A DNA stretch of 64,000 nucleotides from Pisaster brevispinus (GCA_023634235.1 JAMKCF010000001.1:16936258-17000257); one strand, 5' to 3'; counted from the first letter of the stretch, positions 1 to 11,946 are shown. Translations and numbers: made by a program. Notes: generated by a model not told the origin, from the letters alone.

Positions 1-609
1 CTTCGCGCAAGTTTCGAACTTGAACGCTTAAATTCCAAACTATAGACCCCTTGCATATGACACCAAAGATGGCAGCCAAAGCAAGGGGTTTATTGCACGC
101 AATTTCTTTTGGAATGCCTTGCTCGATCATAGCGACTGGGTCGAATTTCATCGAGCTGCTTGAGCACATCAAGTAGCTAAGCATAACAAAAGTATGCTTA
201 CCAGAATAATGTTACAATGCAGCCCAAATACCAAACCACATTTAGGAACTGTGACCTGTATCCTGCTTATTTTAGCTCGGCAGAAACAAATGTTAAGCAA
301 AACTTTATTTCGACCCTAGCAGAGTCTTTCTCGAAGGCTAAATGACAAAACTACAAACATAAACAGGTACATGTATACATTACTGATGTAACAAAGGCAG
401 TCAAGTGGAAATAGATGATGCAGAGGAAATACACAAAGAAAGCAGGCAGCTGAACAGAGAGGAGGGTAACAAAGGGAGGGGGATGGGGGATGGGGATGGT
501 TGACCACAAGAGGTGGGAAACACAAAGGACAAAAGGTAGAGAAAAAGGGAGAGAAAGGTAGTTAATTGGTGATTAAGGCTTATCTGCGGTGAAAAGGAGA
601 AGGCAAAGA
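1..609. other. no gene recognised
   Basis: I see no convincing coding region here. Open frames in a purine-rich stretch (about 420-600) are compositional. A segment near 60-150 with a 'CCTTGCTCGATCATA' string recurs near 53,940-53,960, so part of this is a dispersed repeat of unknown type. Confidence 0.5.
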
Positions 610-2199
610 CAATCATTATTATGATTATTATTATTTATTCAGCCAAAACAACGATACAAAATAACAAGACAACACAACATTACTTCCAGATGGGCTTGGA
701 GAAACAAAAGCAAATTAATTACCGTGGCTCTTAGACCTGTCGCCCCACATCTGGTTGTAAAAACAAGTAGAGTAGATAAAATATAACAATTTATGTAAAA
801 CAAAATGAAGAAAGTTAACTATGAATAAAACAGTGTTTATCAAAGGGTACTTTTAAAAAAATATAGCATTTAAAGCATGAAATCTGTCGGAGTAAAATCA
901 TTTTTAAGAGTGGTAAAATAGGAAGGGGGACAGAAGCAAAAAAACATTGTACTGTGAAAATAATTGCACAAGAAACCTCAAGTTAAAAAATGGGAAATGA
1001 ATCAATGAGACCTACGAGAAATGGGCATACAGAATAAATAACATTGTATATCGCAAAAAAAACCACCATAAGGCATACAAATAAGTAAATAAAAATTCCA
1101 GTGAATAAATGCAAACGAATGAATAAATTACTGAATAGATAGATATATATATATTTAATAAAATAAATTAACAAATAATAAAAGTTATTAAATAGTTAAA
1201 TACATAATTGAATATAGATGAAAGTATAAATTAATGGACTAAATAAGTATTAACTATGGAATTGCACGAGGATATTATAAAACTGTAGGATAAAATAAGG
1301 GGACCAATTAAGAAACATTAGCTGCAGTAACACTATTTTCATGCTTCAGAGCTTTTAAGAAGGACGGAAGAGAAGTTAAAATGGCACAATTGCGAAATTC
1401 AACTGGCAGAGCTGACCAGAGCCTGGGAAATCTGTGGATAGCACTCAGATGCAAGGATTGGGTTCTGGCAAATAAATGTTTAAAGGTTAAAACGCTATCA
1501 TATCTATGGTTAACATTGATATTCCTATTAACAGATTCACATTTAATTGCATTAAAAAGACACTTAACAACAAAGGAGATCATCAAACAATTACGGCGAC
1601 TTGATAAAGAAGACCATTTTAAAGTACAAAGTCTGTCAGTGTAAGACATTTCTCCAAATCATTGACCTAATATAAATCAATTTGCACGCCGCTGGATACC
1701 CTCAAGTGACTCCTCCTGAATCTGAGTGTGAGGAAACCAAGCAGGAATCCCATACTCCAAGACAGGAAGAACTAGACTCTTGTACAAACATAGTTTAGCA
1801 CAAACAGATGAATTAAATGCAACAGTCCTTATTAATCCTAGCATTCTATTTGCACGAGAAATAACATCCTTAACATGATCATTCCAAGTTAACTGAGAAA
1901 TTAAAGTTACACCGAAGTACTTAAATGAACTAGTAATGGATAATTGAGAGTGACCTAACATGTTAACGGGCATTTGCAAGTTACGTTTTCTAGTAACATG
2001 AATAACTTTGGATTTAGTAGTAATAAGTCATTCCATTCTTGGTACACAAGTTAAACAGCTTGTCCAGGTTCTGCTGTAAAACAGTCACATCATAGATAGA
2101 TTTGATTGATCGATATAATAAGATGTCATCAGCAAATAATACACAAGTGGATTCTAATCCAAAAGTGATATCATTAAAGAGGGCACAAAATGACCCCAA
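610..2199 (-). mobile_element. 5'-truncated CR1/Jockey-group non-LTR retrotransposon fragment
   Basis: On the minus strand this holds the end of a reverse transcriptase ORF (2199 to 1308), about 700 bases of AT-rich 3' UTR, and an ATT-type microsatellite tail near 613-642. The right edge lies inside the RT domain at the FADD box, so the copy is 5'-truncated, as expected from incomplete target-primed reverse transcription. A similar tail and UTR start ('TTATTCAGCC'-like) is seen in other elements of this window. Exact ends and target-site duplication could not be fixed by eye. Confidence 0.8.
1308..2199 (-). pseudogene. reverse transcriptase C-terminal part, frameshifted
   Basis: Three overlapping reading frames together cover the RT palm and thumb of a non-LTR element. 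FADD with following ILLY lies at about 2,130. Next comes the thumb motif 'KYFGVTLISQLTWNDHV' at about 1,900, then 'LVLPVLEYGIPAW', and a tail with 'RFPRLWSALP' near 1,400. The frame changes at least twice (near 2,000 and 1,670), so no functional protein can be made. The endonuclease and the first half of RT are absent. Family assignment (CR1/Jockey group) rests on the FADD and thumb motifs; the exact clade is not resolved. Confidence 0.8.
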
Positions 2200-2446
2200 A
2201 TAATTCCACCATTTTAAACATTATATATTTATTAGTACAAATAACCAAAAAGTAGTGGTGCAATAAATGTTCCCTCCCAAAAATTATGAAAAAATGCTTT
2301 GCGTCTGCTTGCGCGCAGCAGAAAGTGAAACAAAAGCCGTCGGGAGCACTTTTCTAGAGGCTTTCATGATGACGTAGCTAGACGTGTGAAAGAACGAAAC
2401 CACTGTTTACTGCGCCGCGTACAGTATAGACACAAACAGCGAAAGC

Positions 2447-3745
2447 ATGTCGTCATCTGAAAGTGAACAAGATTTTGAGGAAGTATCAAACGCAAGTAGT
2501 GAACAATTATATTGTTCATCATCTTCATTTAATGAAGATGACTCTGATGTTGAAGATGGGGAAATTCTGGGAATTGAACCCTATCAATTTGAGCCCGAAG
2601 TGGCAGATAATGACGAACCCGCGGGCAGCGAAGATGCTGATAACGCCGATCTTGAAGACCGGCGAAACAACACAGAATTGTAGGTAAATTTACCTCAACC
2701 TTTTCTTTAATTCTTACGACAAAAGTTGCCGAAAAACCATGAAACCTATGTGAAATTTACTCAAGGATTTCATGCACTGAATTAAAGTTTTTGTATAGTC
2801 AATATCTCATGAAAATTAGGAAAAATATTGTTGTTTTGATTCGCTAAAAAGTAGTTGTGACGACCTTCACTTCCCATGCTATGTGAAACCAGACTATTTT
2901 GTTCCCATGCATCGTACGTGCGCACTGTATATGTACTGTGCACACGCTGTACCCTACGCGAATTTTTTTCCTGAACCTTTCGGGCAGTGTAGCCAATCAG
3001 AGCGAAACTACACACCTCCACGCCTCGCTCAGATTGGCTAAACTCCACGTACACTGCCCGAACGGTTCAGGAAAAAAAAATTCGCGTACCGTACATGTAC
3101 AGTACATGCACACGATAATTGTATGTGTGTGGTGACTGCACTGACGAAGTTACATTCGTGAATGAAAGGGTTTGGATACTATTTTCTCGTGACCCAGATG
3201 GCTGATCGATCTCAAACTTCTACAGGTTTGTCAGTTTATGTATATGGTGGATTACATAAAGTGCTAACACTGCTAGCAACTGTTTTGTTAGCAAAAACCA
3301 ATTCTGTAATGTTCCTTTAAGTTTTGGAACTATAATTTTTATTATTTTTTTTTACAAAAAAGAAAACAAAATAATAGCTTGAACAAATCTGAAATAGGGA
3401 TTAAATACTGTAATACACATGTTATATTGGTTTTGTCATGAGGCTTTAAATTTTGAACTCAAAATTTCCTTTATGGATTATTCTCATTATTCTCATTAAG
3501 TGTACATAATGGACAACATCCAGAACCACAGGTGTTATCGAGAGGAGAAAATAAGTAAAAAGTTCCAGGAAGTTGACCAAATGCATGACCCAGGGGTTTG
3601 CTTCACAATCCACCCCTTTTTTGATGCAGTTTGTTTAAACACTGCTGTTTTGCACAAACTGCTGTTTTGCAAACAGCATATTTACAGTATGGTGAGAGGC
3701 TGGTCTATACCAGAGTGGGGCCTTAAGCAACCTCTACCCCCTTAG
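2447..3745 (+). pseudogene. P2X7 C-terminal-tail-like multicopy gene, first two exons, decayed
   Basis: Exon 1 (2447-2683) starts at an ATG and encodes an acidic serine-rich leader ('MSSSESEQDFEE', then 'EPYQFEP'), ending at a GTAAAT donor-like site. About 800 bases on, 3,500-3,680 encodes 'CYREEKISKKFQEVDQMHDP' followed by 'GVCFTIHPFFDAVCLNTAVL'. This acidic leader plus Cys-rich block with a 'xFDAVCLNxxVL' string is the layout of invertebrate proteins annotated as P2X purinoceptor 7-like, the soluble zinc-binding tail without the channel. The Cys-rich start of exon 2 is out of frame (TGTACATAATGG), and the frame runs out of similarity after about 3,690, just before the RTE-like element. It is probably a dead copy. 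The family name is from memory and is not proof of function. Confidence 0.55.
2915..3125. repeat. foldback (long inverted) repeat, MITE-like
   Basis: The left arm (from about 2,953) starts TACGCGAATTTTTTTCCTG and includes CGGGCAGTGTA and GCCAATC. The right arm (to about 3,088) is its reverse complement: GATTGGC, TACACTGCCCG, CGGTTCAGG, then A-run and TTCGCGTA. Imperfect pairing continues outward through the GTACATGTACAGTACATG-type sequence. The loop is short. It sits in the intron of the P2X7-like pseudogene. No transposase is encoded, so a non-autonomous foldback element is inferred. Confidence 0.65.
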
Positions 3746-4601
3746 CTGTCTTTCTCCCTATCTTGCTATCCACTCATTTCCACTTATTGCTCTTGTTTCT
3801 CCTTTCCCATTCTCCCATCTACTTCCCCCTCTCACTTTTCAAGGAACACCGTGCCAGTTCAGTCTTAGCTTTTGTTTAGCGTAGGTAGGGTAAGTGGCGC
3901 CTGACCCCCGGAATGGTCGATACTTCATTGATGTCAGTGGGAGTACATACACACAGATCTCCTGCTGACGGGAAAGGCGTATCCCCCACACTGCGGTATG
4001 GGTACTGACTTGGTGTTCTAACTTACTCTTACTGTCCTATTTCTCAACCCTCATCTTTTCCTCGGGTGGACAGGACCCGCTAGCCTTGGATGGCAACCTG
4101 TCTAGGAGTGAAGCCCCGATAGGCAGACAAATGGATGTCCTCCTTTGCTGTGGCAGCTTCTGCAGCAGAATCAGTCCCAAATGTATTGGCTTGCTTCTCC
4201 TTTGGATCTGACTGATGAAGCCGAGAGAGGGATACTTACGAATGGGCTACCTAGTATCTCTATATCACCAGCCCAGGCCTTATAAACTGGAGAGGACACT
4301 TCAGCCAGGCTTTGTAGCTTGGAAAACAATACGGGAGACAACAGTCACGAGTTATAAGTCCCTTTCGATTGGCGTAGATACGCGGATGCTACGGGTTGTC
4401 TTCGACGGTGGGAGGGACCATTGTGTTCCATTGGTCAGCAACCGCCCGCCTCAGCCGGGCAGCCCCCGGCCAGTAAGGTGCTGACCCGCCACAGTCTGCC
4501 TGCTTCACCAGGTGCTTGGAGCTCCAAGGATTTATCCCGACAAGCAGACTGTAAACCCTGCACCTACGAACAAGAAAAAACAAAACGGACCGAAACAACC
4601 A

Positions 4602-5411
4602 ATGATGAAAATAGCATGCTGGAATGTCAGGACTATGTGTCCTGGCATGAACGACGACGATTTAACAAAAATCAACGATGTCAGAAAAACTGCTGTCATC
4701 GATAAAGAGCTGGACAAACTAAACATTGATATTGCTGCACTCTCTGAGACGCGACTAGCAGAGAGCGGCTCCCTGAGGGAAGAACACTATTCCTTCTTCT
4801 GGTTTGGCAAAAAAACTGAAGAACGTAGAGAGCATGGAGTTGGGTTTGCCATCAAGAACAGTTTGCTGGCTCAATCTAGCCCTCCTACTGCAAGGTATGA
4901 GAGGCTTGCCTCTATGCGTCTAGCTTCCTCAGCCAGCTTTACAACAATTATATCAGCCTTTGCACCAACGCTTCCCTCTCCAGCTGAGGATAAGGACAAG
5001 TTTTACAATGAACTACACTGTCTACTCCAAAGCGTGCCCGAGGGCGACATGATAATTCTGCTAGGTGACTTTAATGCCAGGGTAGGCTCTGACTGTACTG
5101 CCTGGCCAGAGTGTCTTGGTCCCCATGGATTGGGCAAACTAAATGAAAATGGACAGAGGCTGTTAGAGCTGTGCACTGCAAACATCCTTTGCATTACCAA
5201 CTCCTACTTCCAAACAAAGCTCCATCACAAAGTATCCTGGAGACATCCTAGATCGCACCATTGGCATCAGCTTGACCTCGTCCTAACCAGGAGAAAAAAT
5301 CTTGGACGTTTTCTGCTTACACGTGCCTACCACAGTGCTGACTGTGACACAGACCATTCACTGGTCTGTAGCAGAGTTAAACTACAACCAAAGAAACAAC
5401 ACATTACTTAA
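4602..5411 (+). pseudogene. AP endonuclease domain of RTE-like element
   Basis: The first credible methionines are in 'PMMKIACWNVRTM', the canonical start of an apurinic-like endonuclease (Asn of the WNVR motif). Then follow 'LSETRLAESGSL' (catalytic Glu), 'HGVGFAIKNSL', 'GDMIILLGDFNARVG' (Asp/Asn pair) and 'DTDHSLV' (Asp-His). All expected catalytic boxes are visible, so this domain alone looks intact. The open frame extends upstream without an ATG. It stops at 5,411 where the coding frame shifts; the connector 5,400-5,680 ('TPRINIGLTTNHVKQIEYVS') is read in another frame. In life it nicks target DNA for target-primed reverse transcription. Confidence 0.82.
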
Positions 5412-5678
5412 ACACAGAAAGACACCTCGTATCAACATTGGCCTGACGACCAACCATGTCAAACAGATAGAGTATGTGTCACTGCTCACAGAAAAGCTTG
5501 CTGCAGACAAGGGGTCTACATGCCAAACTCCTGAGGAAACCTGGACCCATCTGAAGACATCAATCTTTGAAGCTGCCTTTTCCACCTTTGGAAAGAAATC
5601 AACACCTCCCAATGACTGGTTTGACTTGAATGCTGATTCAATGCTCCCTGTCATTGATACACCGGTAACATTCGTGAA

Positions 5679-6742
5679 ATGTACGAGGGCATCAAAAAAG
5701 CCATTGGCCCACGCATCAAGAAAACTGCTCCACTGAAATCCAGGACAGGATCCATCATTACTGACAAAGGGGAACGAATGGAACGATGGGTTGATCACTA
5801 CTCGGATCTTTACTCAAGAGAAAACAAGGTCTCACAAACTGCATTGGATGCCCTTCATACTTTCCCCACCATGACAGAGCTAGATGTTGAGCCCACGATG
5901 AACGAGCTTGGGAAGGTCATCGACAGCCTAGCCAGCGGAAAGGCTCCAGGGAAAGACGGTATCCCAGCTGAAATTCTCAAGTGCGGTAAGGACACCCTGC
6001 TTCCTGACCTCCACCGGCTACTTATACAGTGCTGGAACGAGGAAACCGTGCTCCAAGACATGCGTGACTCAAACATTGTCACAATATACAAGAACAAGGG
6101 CGACCGATCCGATTGCAACAACTACCGTGGCATCTCTCTGTTGAGCATTGTGGGGAAAACATTTGCACGAGTCATCCTTAAGAGACTACAAGTCCTTGCT
6201 GACCAAGTTTACCCGGAGGAGCAATGTGGATTTCGTCCCAAAAGATCTACAGTGGACATGATCTTCTCTTTGAGGCAACTCCAGGAAAAGTGCAGAGAGC
6301 AGAAACAACCCCTCTACATAGCATTTGTGGACCTTACTAAGGCATTTCATCTAGTCAGTAGAGACGGGCTCTTCAAGTGCCTGGAAATCATAGGCTGTTC
6401 TCCGAAGCTGCTGAGCTTGATTCGCTCATTTCATGATGGGATGAAAGGTTCTGTTCAGTTTGATGGATCATCATCAGAAGCCTTTGAAATCCACAGTGGA
6501 GTCAAGCAGGGCTGTGTACTTGCACCTACTCTTTTCGGGATTTTCTTTTCCTTGCTCCTGACTTACGCCTTTGGGACCGCATAAGAAGGTGTTCACATGC
6601 ATACAAGATCTGATGGTGGACTGTTTAACATTGCCCGTCTCCGTGCAAAAACAAAGGTACGCAAAGTTTTCATCAAGATGCTGCTGTTTGCTGATGATGC
6701 AGCATTTTTCCCCAGTCTGAACACGAACTCCAATCACTCATA
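5679..6742 (+). pseudogene. reverse transcriptase of RTE-like element, frameshifted
   Basis: RT boxes in order: 'SGKAPGKDGIPAEILK', 'YRGISLLSIVGKTFARV', 'EEQCGFRPKRSTVDMIF', 'YIAFVDLTKAFHLVSRDGLF' (first catalytic Asp region), 'HSGVKQGCVLAPTLFGIFFS' to 6,584. Then, in a different frame, come 'GGLFNIARLRAKTKV' and 'LLFADDAAFF' with the catalytic Asp pair near 6,690. The frame break between the VKQG box and the FADD box shows the enzyme cannot be made from this copy. Confidence 0.85.
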
Positions 6743-6803
6743 AACTGCTTCTCTGATGCTTGCGATGAGTTTGGCCTGACCATCAGCCTGAAGAAAACAA
6801 CTG

Positions 6804-7562
6804 ATGGGTCAAAGTACTCCTGTTCAACCTGTAATCTCTATAGGCAACTACAATCTTGAGGTCGTTGAGAAGTTCTGCTACCTTGGCTCAACTGTCACCA
6901 ACACCATGTCACTTGATACAGAGCTAAACTCCCGTATCGGCAAAGCATCAAGCACCTTTGGCATGCTGACAAAAAGAGTATGGAGAAACCCAAAGCTTAC
7001 CATCAACACAAAAGTCCATGTGTACTCGGCATGTGTCCTTAGTACTCTGCTATACGGCAGTGAATCCTGGCCATCCTATTCGAAGCAAGAGAAGCGACTT
7101 CACTCCCTCCATCTTCGCTTTCTTCGCCGCATCCTCAACATCTCTTGGAAGGACAAGGTCACCAACTTTGAAGTCTTGAAAAGGGCTGGCGTCCAATCCA
7201 TCTTTGCTATACTCAGCCAAAGGAGACTCCGCTGGTTGGGTCATATGCAAAGAATGAATGATGGTAGAATTCCAAAGGACCTGCTCTGCGGTGAGCTACA
7301 AACTGGGAAGAGGGCAACAGGTCGACCAAGCCTACGTTTTAAGGATGCCTGCAAAAGAGACCTGCAGTCATGTTCCATCAACCCCTCTAATTGGGAGTTC
7401 TTAGCAGCCAACAGGCAGTCCTGGAAGCAAACAGTCATCTACGGAACCACTCGCGGTGACGTCAGACGCGAGGATGACCACAATGAGAAACGAAGCAGCA
7501 AGCAACTGCGCCTTCGTTGTTCATCTGTCGGAGCTGCCATCGTGACTGTCACTCCCGGATAG
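6804..7562 (+). pseudogene. C-terminal domain of RTE-like element
   Basis: It continues the RT thumb ('VEKFCYLGSTVTN', 'RIGKASSTFGML', 'VYSACVLSTLLYGSESW'), followed by a basic region with 'RRLRWLGHMQRM', 'RIPKDLLCGEL' and 'RFKDACKRDLQ', strings typical of RTE-like C-termini. The region ends at a stop at 7,560. It is separated from the FADD block by a frame break near 6,750-6,800. About 200 bases of 3' UTR follow. Confidence 0.82.
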
Positions 7563-7760
7563 GCCTTGCAAGTCACAGCCGCAAGTGCCACTAACTATCT
7601 TAGCTAATCAGTGTCCCCCTTTTCATAAGTCCATCGCCTTTCGAGACGGATGGAGGCCTACTACTGGTATATTTACAGTATCGCAACCAGTACCATGCTC
7701 CAGTTGTTGATGGTGATTTGGCCAGGTAAAATACAATGTTTCCAAAAAATACAGGGCGGC

Positions 7761-8399
7761 TGACTCTATAATAAATTATAAGACTAAATTGCTGTTCTTA
7801 TTATAATTACTGTTAACAAATAATAATTTTGTCAGTAATTTTCGATTTTGTTTAATAGTATGTATATTCCTTGTTTCTTCTTTGAATCTACAGCCAATAT
7901 TGTCACACGGGCTACCGTCAAGTTGTTCGTTGGTGCTGGGGATATCTCGGCCGTCACAACCGGGTACCACTACCATCATGTGTGATGCTCAAAATTAGAG
8001 CCACACATCCAGTCATAAACAGTACATACAAAGGATTTAGATTTCCTCCCTTGGATGATTATTGAATGAATGAATTCTGTAGTATACCAGTGTAAGTTTC
8101 ACTCATGAAACCATTTCCCCCCTCAGCTGAACTATTCAAAAGGTGTAATTTCTCAGGATGATTTATACTTGTACCTTATCAAAATGTTTAGGAAATAATG
8201 TTTGTATTTTTTGGATAAATCTGGCATAATGAATCCCTTAGGGTTGTGCACTTTATGACTTTGTTTATTACTTGTGCACTCGAATAGCTACTGTTTCTGG
8301 GAAGATGATCTCTTTCCTTTACTTTATGAATCTTGTAGTTTACATAAGTTTTATAATCATAGTCATGTTCACTGTCTATTTCTGAAACTGTGTACGTTT
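7761..8399. other. intergenic, no gene recognised
   Basis: AT-rich sequence between the RTE-like element and the last exon of the THAP gene on the minus strand. It would include any 3' UTR of that gene (AATAAA reads on the minus strand could not be singled out with confidence). No coding signal was seen. Confidence 0.5.
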
Positions 8400-8578
8400 T
8401 CAGATTTTAGTATTAAAACGGGATTTGAAGTTGCTGACGGCTTCTTCCTTAGTGGGATTTTTGAAATTGGAACAGACTGGTGGTGGTTTCTTTGCCAACA
8501 CTGGTGTTCTCTGTCGTAGAGTTTTCTCACCGCCGTTGCGGTTTTCCAGGGCTAAAATTGCAACCTGGTCAGCATAAT
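8400..8578 (-). pseudogene. last exon of THAP/DDE gene
   Basis: The acceptor TTTAG is followed by an exon joining in phase to give 'NDYADQVAILALEN', then 'PPPVCSNFKNPTKEEAVSNF', and a TGA stop at 8400-8402. The exon itself is intact. It marks the C-terminus of the family protein. Confidence 0.65.
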
Positions 8579-8758
8579 CTAAACAAAAAAAATGTATCGA
8601 TATAAATGATCATATGTAAACAAAAGTAATTATTGGATTTTTAAGCATTTATCTGCACAACATATTCATGCACTATCCTTATAACTTTAACCCATTTTTG
8701 TTCATCTGTAGTGTGATAAATGCTTGTGAAATGCAAGGAATAGATCAAATATGCTTAC

Positions 8759-9210
8759 CATTGGTCCCGTGTTGACGAACTTTCACAACAGTGTGGCCTC
8801 CACTCTTTGCTCGAGGATAATGTATTCCATACTGTAGTTTTCCGTCTTTGCACTTTGCTTGATTCCTTCCAGCGTTTTCGTTGTAGTGAAGAGCAGACAA
8901 ATACAATCTTCAAAGTGAAATGGGAAAATATTCATTTGTTATTAAGTTATTGTCAGATTATAGAAAAACTTTATTGGAATAAAGTTACATAATATGTTCT
9001 ATGCAAATAGAGTTCACCAGAAAATTACCTGCATATCTATCCTTCATATGAAAAGGCCAGCATTTTGGGGGCAAACTGGTTTATCAGCAAGGGGAATCCC
9101 TCAATTCCTGATGTCTGCATGTGGGGGAGAGTTTGTTGGTGGCCTTCTGCATTCTTGTATTGTCAAATATTTTGGCAACCAAAAATTCATAGGATTTGGA
9201 ACGTGTATAC
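8759..9210 (-). pseudogene. two consecutive C-terminal exons of THAP/DDE gene, first one broken
   Basis: The exon at about 9210-9029 encodes 'SKSYEFLVAKIFDN' and 'NKLSPTC'; after a one-base frame slip it encodes 'SGIEGFPLLINQFAPKMLAF', with a TAG just before its GTAATT donor. The exon 8907-8759 then joins in phase ('RLYLSALHYNENAGR') and ends 'HTVVKVRQHGTN' at a GTAAGC donor. 149 bases fit phase 2 in and phase 1 out. Confidence 0.65.
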
Positions 9211-9387
9211 AAATATTTCAAAAGAGGTTAGTCATATAAAATATTGTTCAGTATATAAAATATATAACATGTAACATGCATTCATACATCCATCTACTTG
9301 ACGTGATTGGTTGCGGATATTAATATTCTATCTTCCACCATCCCCAAACCCACCCTGTTTATAGGTTAGCACTAAATCTCAAATTAC

Positions 9388-9559
9388 CTGGCTGAAACCA
9401 GCGTTTTTTCCGTAGTCCAATAAGTGCACCATGTGCGCAGGCTGGGTAGAGCTCGTCATGTCCTTCGTGCACATTAGTGATGTGACGGCTTGTAGATTTA
9501 AATTTAGCTACCATCATTTCTCCGTCCCCGGTTGGAGTGGATGAAGCTATCCAGTATAT
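9388..9559 (-). pseudogene. central exon of THAP/DDE gene
   Basis: Begins in phase 0 after an AAACAG acceptor with 'IYWIASSTPTGDGEMMVAKF', continues 'STSRHITNVHEGHDELYPAC' and 'AHGALIGLRKKRWFQP', and ends at a GTAATT donor in phase 1. It follows exon 9887-9805 ('KKMVACGRQKDCDIVVDWIK'). No disruption was seen within this exon. Confidence 0.68.
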
Positions 9560-10177
9560 CTGTTTAAATTATTCAAATTTGAATGATCTTCATTAAATCA
9601 ATTAACAAAATTTGAAACCAGACTCCCCATGTTTTTTCCTGTGTATAAATAAGGGTAAATTAAATAAGAAAACAAGTACATGAAAATTTTTTTCCGCCAA
9701 CAAATGACCATGATCCTTTCTTTTCATGAGCTTGTGGTGCATGCAGGCCTAATGCATTTTCAAAATATAAGTTGGTAAAGAACAAGTAAAAAAAATTGTC
9801 TTACTTGGTTCGTAATGGCTTTAATCCAGTCAACAACGATGTCACAGTCCTTCTGTCGGCCACAAGCCACCATCTTTTTGTTTATTCCTGTATACAACAT
9901 ATAATTGTTTATAGAATAACTGCGTGGGCTCCTTGTTGCCTCCTAAAATTTTCAGAACATTCAATAAACTATGAACCGATAACAATTGTATTTTAAGTTA
10001 TTATATAAATAATATGGCATTTGAGTTTTTTACCTCATTGCTCTGAAATAAAGGGTTAGAAAAATAACAACCATATTACTATGATATTTACACATTAATT
10101 TGTGTGATTAAAACAGCTTACCATAATGCCAACAGCTAATATCATAATAAATCACGTGCGAGAAACAATAAGGGTAC

Positions 10178-10342
10178 CTGAACAAGTTGCACATCCAATA
10201 TTTTGTTTGATCCAAGATCCATAACACTATATGACCCGAATTTAGCACAGTGCCCCATGCTATCACACCTTCCACCTCCTCCAAGGATTAGTCTCTTCCC
10301 TTGCTGGTTTTGAACTAGCTTATTTTGTTCGGTTTCCCATAC
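10178..10342 (-). pseudogene. DDE first-Asp exon of THAP gene
   Basis: A clean 55-codon exon in phase 0 at both ends, with acceptor CTCAAG and donor GTACCC. It encodes 'VWETEQNKLVQNQQG', then 'LILGGGGRCDSMGHCAKFGS' and 'YSVMDLGSNKILDVQLVQ'. The GxGRCDS Asp followed by an AKFGSY string is the likely first metal-binding residue of an RNase-H-like transposase fold, with the next beta strand giving 'KILDVQLVQ'. The preceding exon (10791-10431) carries 'WESQPYVRDTPAGN' and 'LLSTAILTTGASAGKVLRV' and has two frame breaks. Confidence 0.7.
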
Positions 10343-10884
10343 CTTGAGTAAATTATATCAAAGCGATTTGATTGTCTTACCAAAATCTATTAAAAAACAA
10401 TAATTATAATAAAAACGAAGAAATGTATACCTTCACAATAGCAGGCTGAATATAGTACCGTTGGAGGTTGAAGAAAGTATTGTCCGTCATACATGACAAC
10501 ATCAGTTTTTTTATCACGCGCAATACTTTCCCCGCCGATGCCCCAGTAGTCAATATTGCTGTGGAAAGCAAAACATTTCCTGCTGGTGTGTCCCGGACAT
10601 AGGGCTGGCTCTCCCACTTGTTGGTAGATGTAGTTGGTACAAGTTTGGAGAACCACCACCATCGTACCCACCGTTCAACTCTCCCTTCAGCCAGAGATCC
10701 ACAACTCATGCGTTTCTGGAACGGCACTAGCAGCTTCGAACGAAAAACTTTATATTTGGGTTCAGGTGCAAAGGGGTGTCCTCATCAGGGCCTGAACCAC
10801 TACGTAGAGAAAAATATTTTAAAATAATTTAATTATCCTATTAAAATCAAATCATAGTTAACACTATAATATACATATACTTAC

Positions 10885-11116
10885 AGGGAACACTCACTGC
10901 CGTCGTCGCTGGATGGTTGGGAGTCATCACTCTCATACTCTTCAACATCACTATCGCTACTGTCACCGGAGTCCTTTTCACAGTCAATACCATAGTGGGG
11001 CTCATCTTTATTTGTTTTTTGCCCATCAGTAGCATCAGAAATAAGCTCCAAAGGTAGTGCATTGATCAGTTCACATTGAACTGATATATTCTTGGTTTTG
11101 GGGGACCACTGAACAC
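10885..11116 (-). pseudogene. acidic linker exon of THAP gene
   Basis: Bounded by an AAAG acceptor and a GTAAGTATA donor. Encodes 'VQWSPKTKNISVQCELINA' and then a Ser/Asp/Glu-rich run ('DSGDSSDSDVEEYESDDS'). It joins in phase with the preceding 136-bp exon (11356-11221), which encodes a 'KCVQVKIRKSRFNRG' string but carries an in-frame TAG near its start. The acidic linker has no catalytic role that I can name. Confidence 0.65.
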
Positions 11117-11946
11117 CTTTATGAAAAATACAAGAAAATCATTCAACAAATTAGTTTACGACAATAGGCTACGTTTTTAAAATTTTGTTTTTTAAATAAA
11201 ATTCTGCATGATGTACGCACCTCGGTTAAATCTTGATTTGCGAATCTTAACTTGCACACATTTTGAGCGTTTCTTGATTTCACGGCGTTCAATTGATGTT
11301 TGGAAACATTTATCAATACATGCCTAGTGGATATCGACCTGAATTCCTCCATCTACCTGTGGACATCCGAGTAAAACAAATACGATGTTTTATATTTTCT
11401 TTGTATTAATTAAATTAAAATGATTTTGTTTATTGTGAATAAATGTTTAATAGTACAAAACAATGATCCATCATCTTCCTCACCCCACCCAAAAAGAGAT
11501 GTAAAAATTAACCTTGCAATTCTCATCGTTAGCTACCCAGTTACGGCCTCATATGTCTCAATGCACAAGCACGTAGTCGAAGAGAAATGGTAGACATCCG
11601 GCGGTCAGCAAGTGACCGGCCGAAACAGAGTGATGCCACCCAGGGTGATGCCACTCAGGGGACCCTTCTGAGGTCAAGACATTCCCTAGCACTTCGTTCC
11701 AACTTATTTGGGTATTTTTTCCCAGGCTGATCTCTAGTCGTTCATTTTATTATGTTATCAATGAGTAGACATTTTGTGTTTGAAGTACACGACCGACAAC
11801 TTTCAAAGGCTGTGGCATAAGTTCACACAAGCAATAATGTTTATCCTTTGTTTCATTATGGAGTCTGAGTATAACAAATATTTATTACAATAGTTTTGTG
11901 CCTACCGTTAACAACAATTATTAGAGGAAGGAATACCGAGTCTTAC

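Larger units (their letters stand above)
3870..7760 (+). mobile_element. RTE-like non-LTR retrotransposon, near full length, inactivated
   Basis: A plus-strand element with AP-type endonuclease (about 4,602-5,400), reverse transcriptase (5,679-6,740) and a long C-terminal domain (6,804-7,562), preceded by about 700 bases of possible 5' UTR. The endonuclease resembles the family often annotated as craniofacial development protein 2 (RTE/BovB-type). The RT carries 'GVKQGCVLAP' and 'FADDAAFF'. At least four frame breaks separate the blocks. Boundaries are estimates; I could not identify a target-site duplication. Confidence 0.8.

Noticed and set aside
2447..2683. Complete single-exon acidic protein
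   Set aside because: The stop TAG coincides with a donor site (GTAAAT), and a matching second exon lies downstream, so it is an exon of a larger pseudogene.
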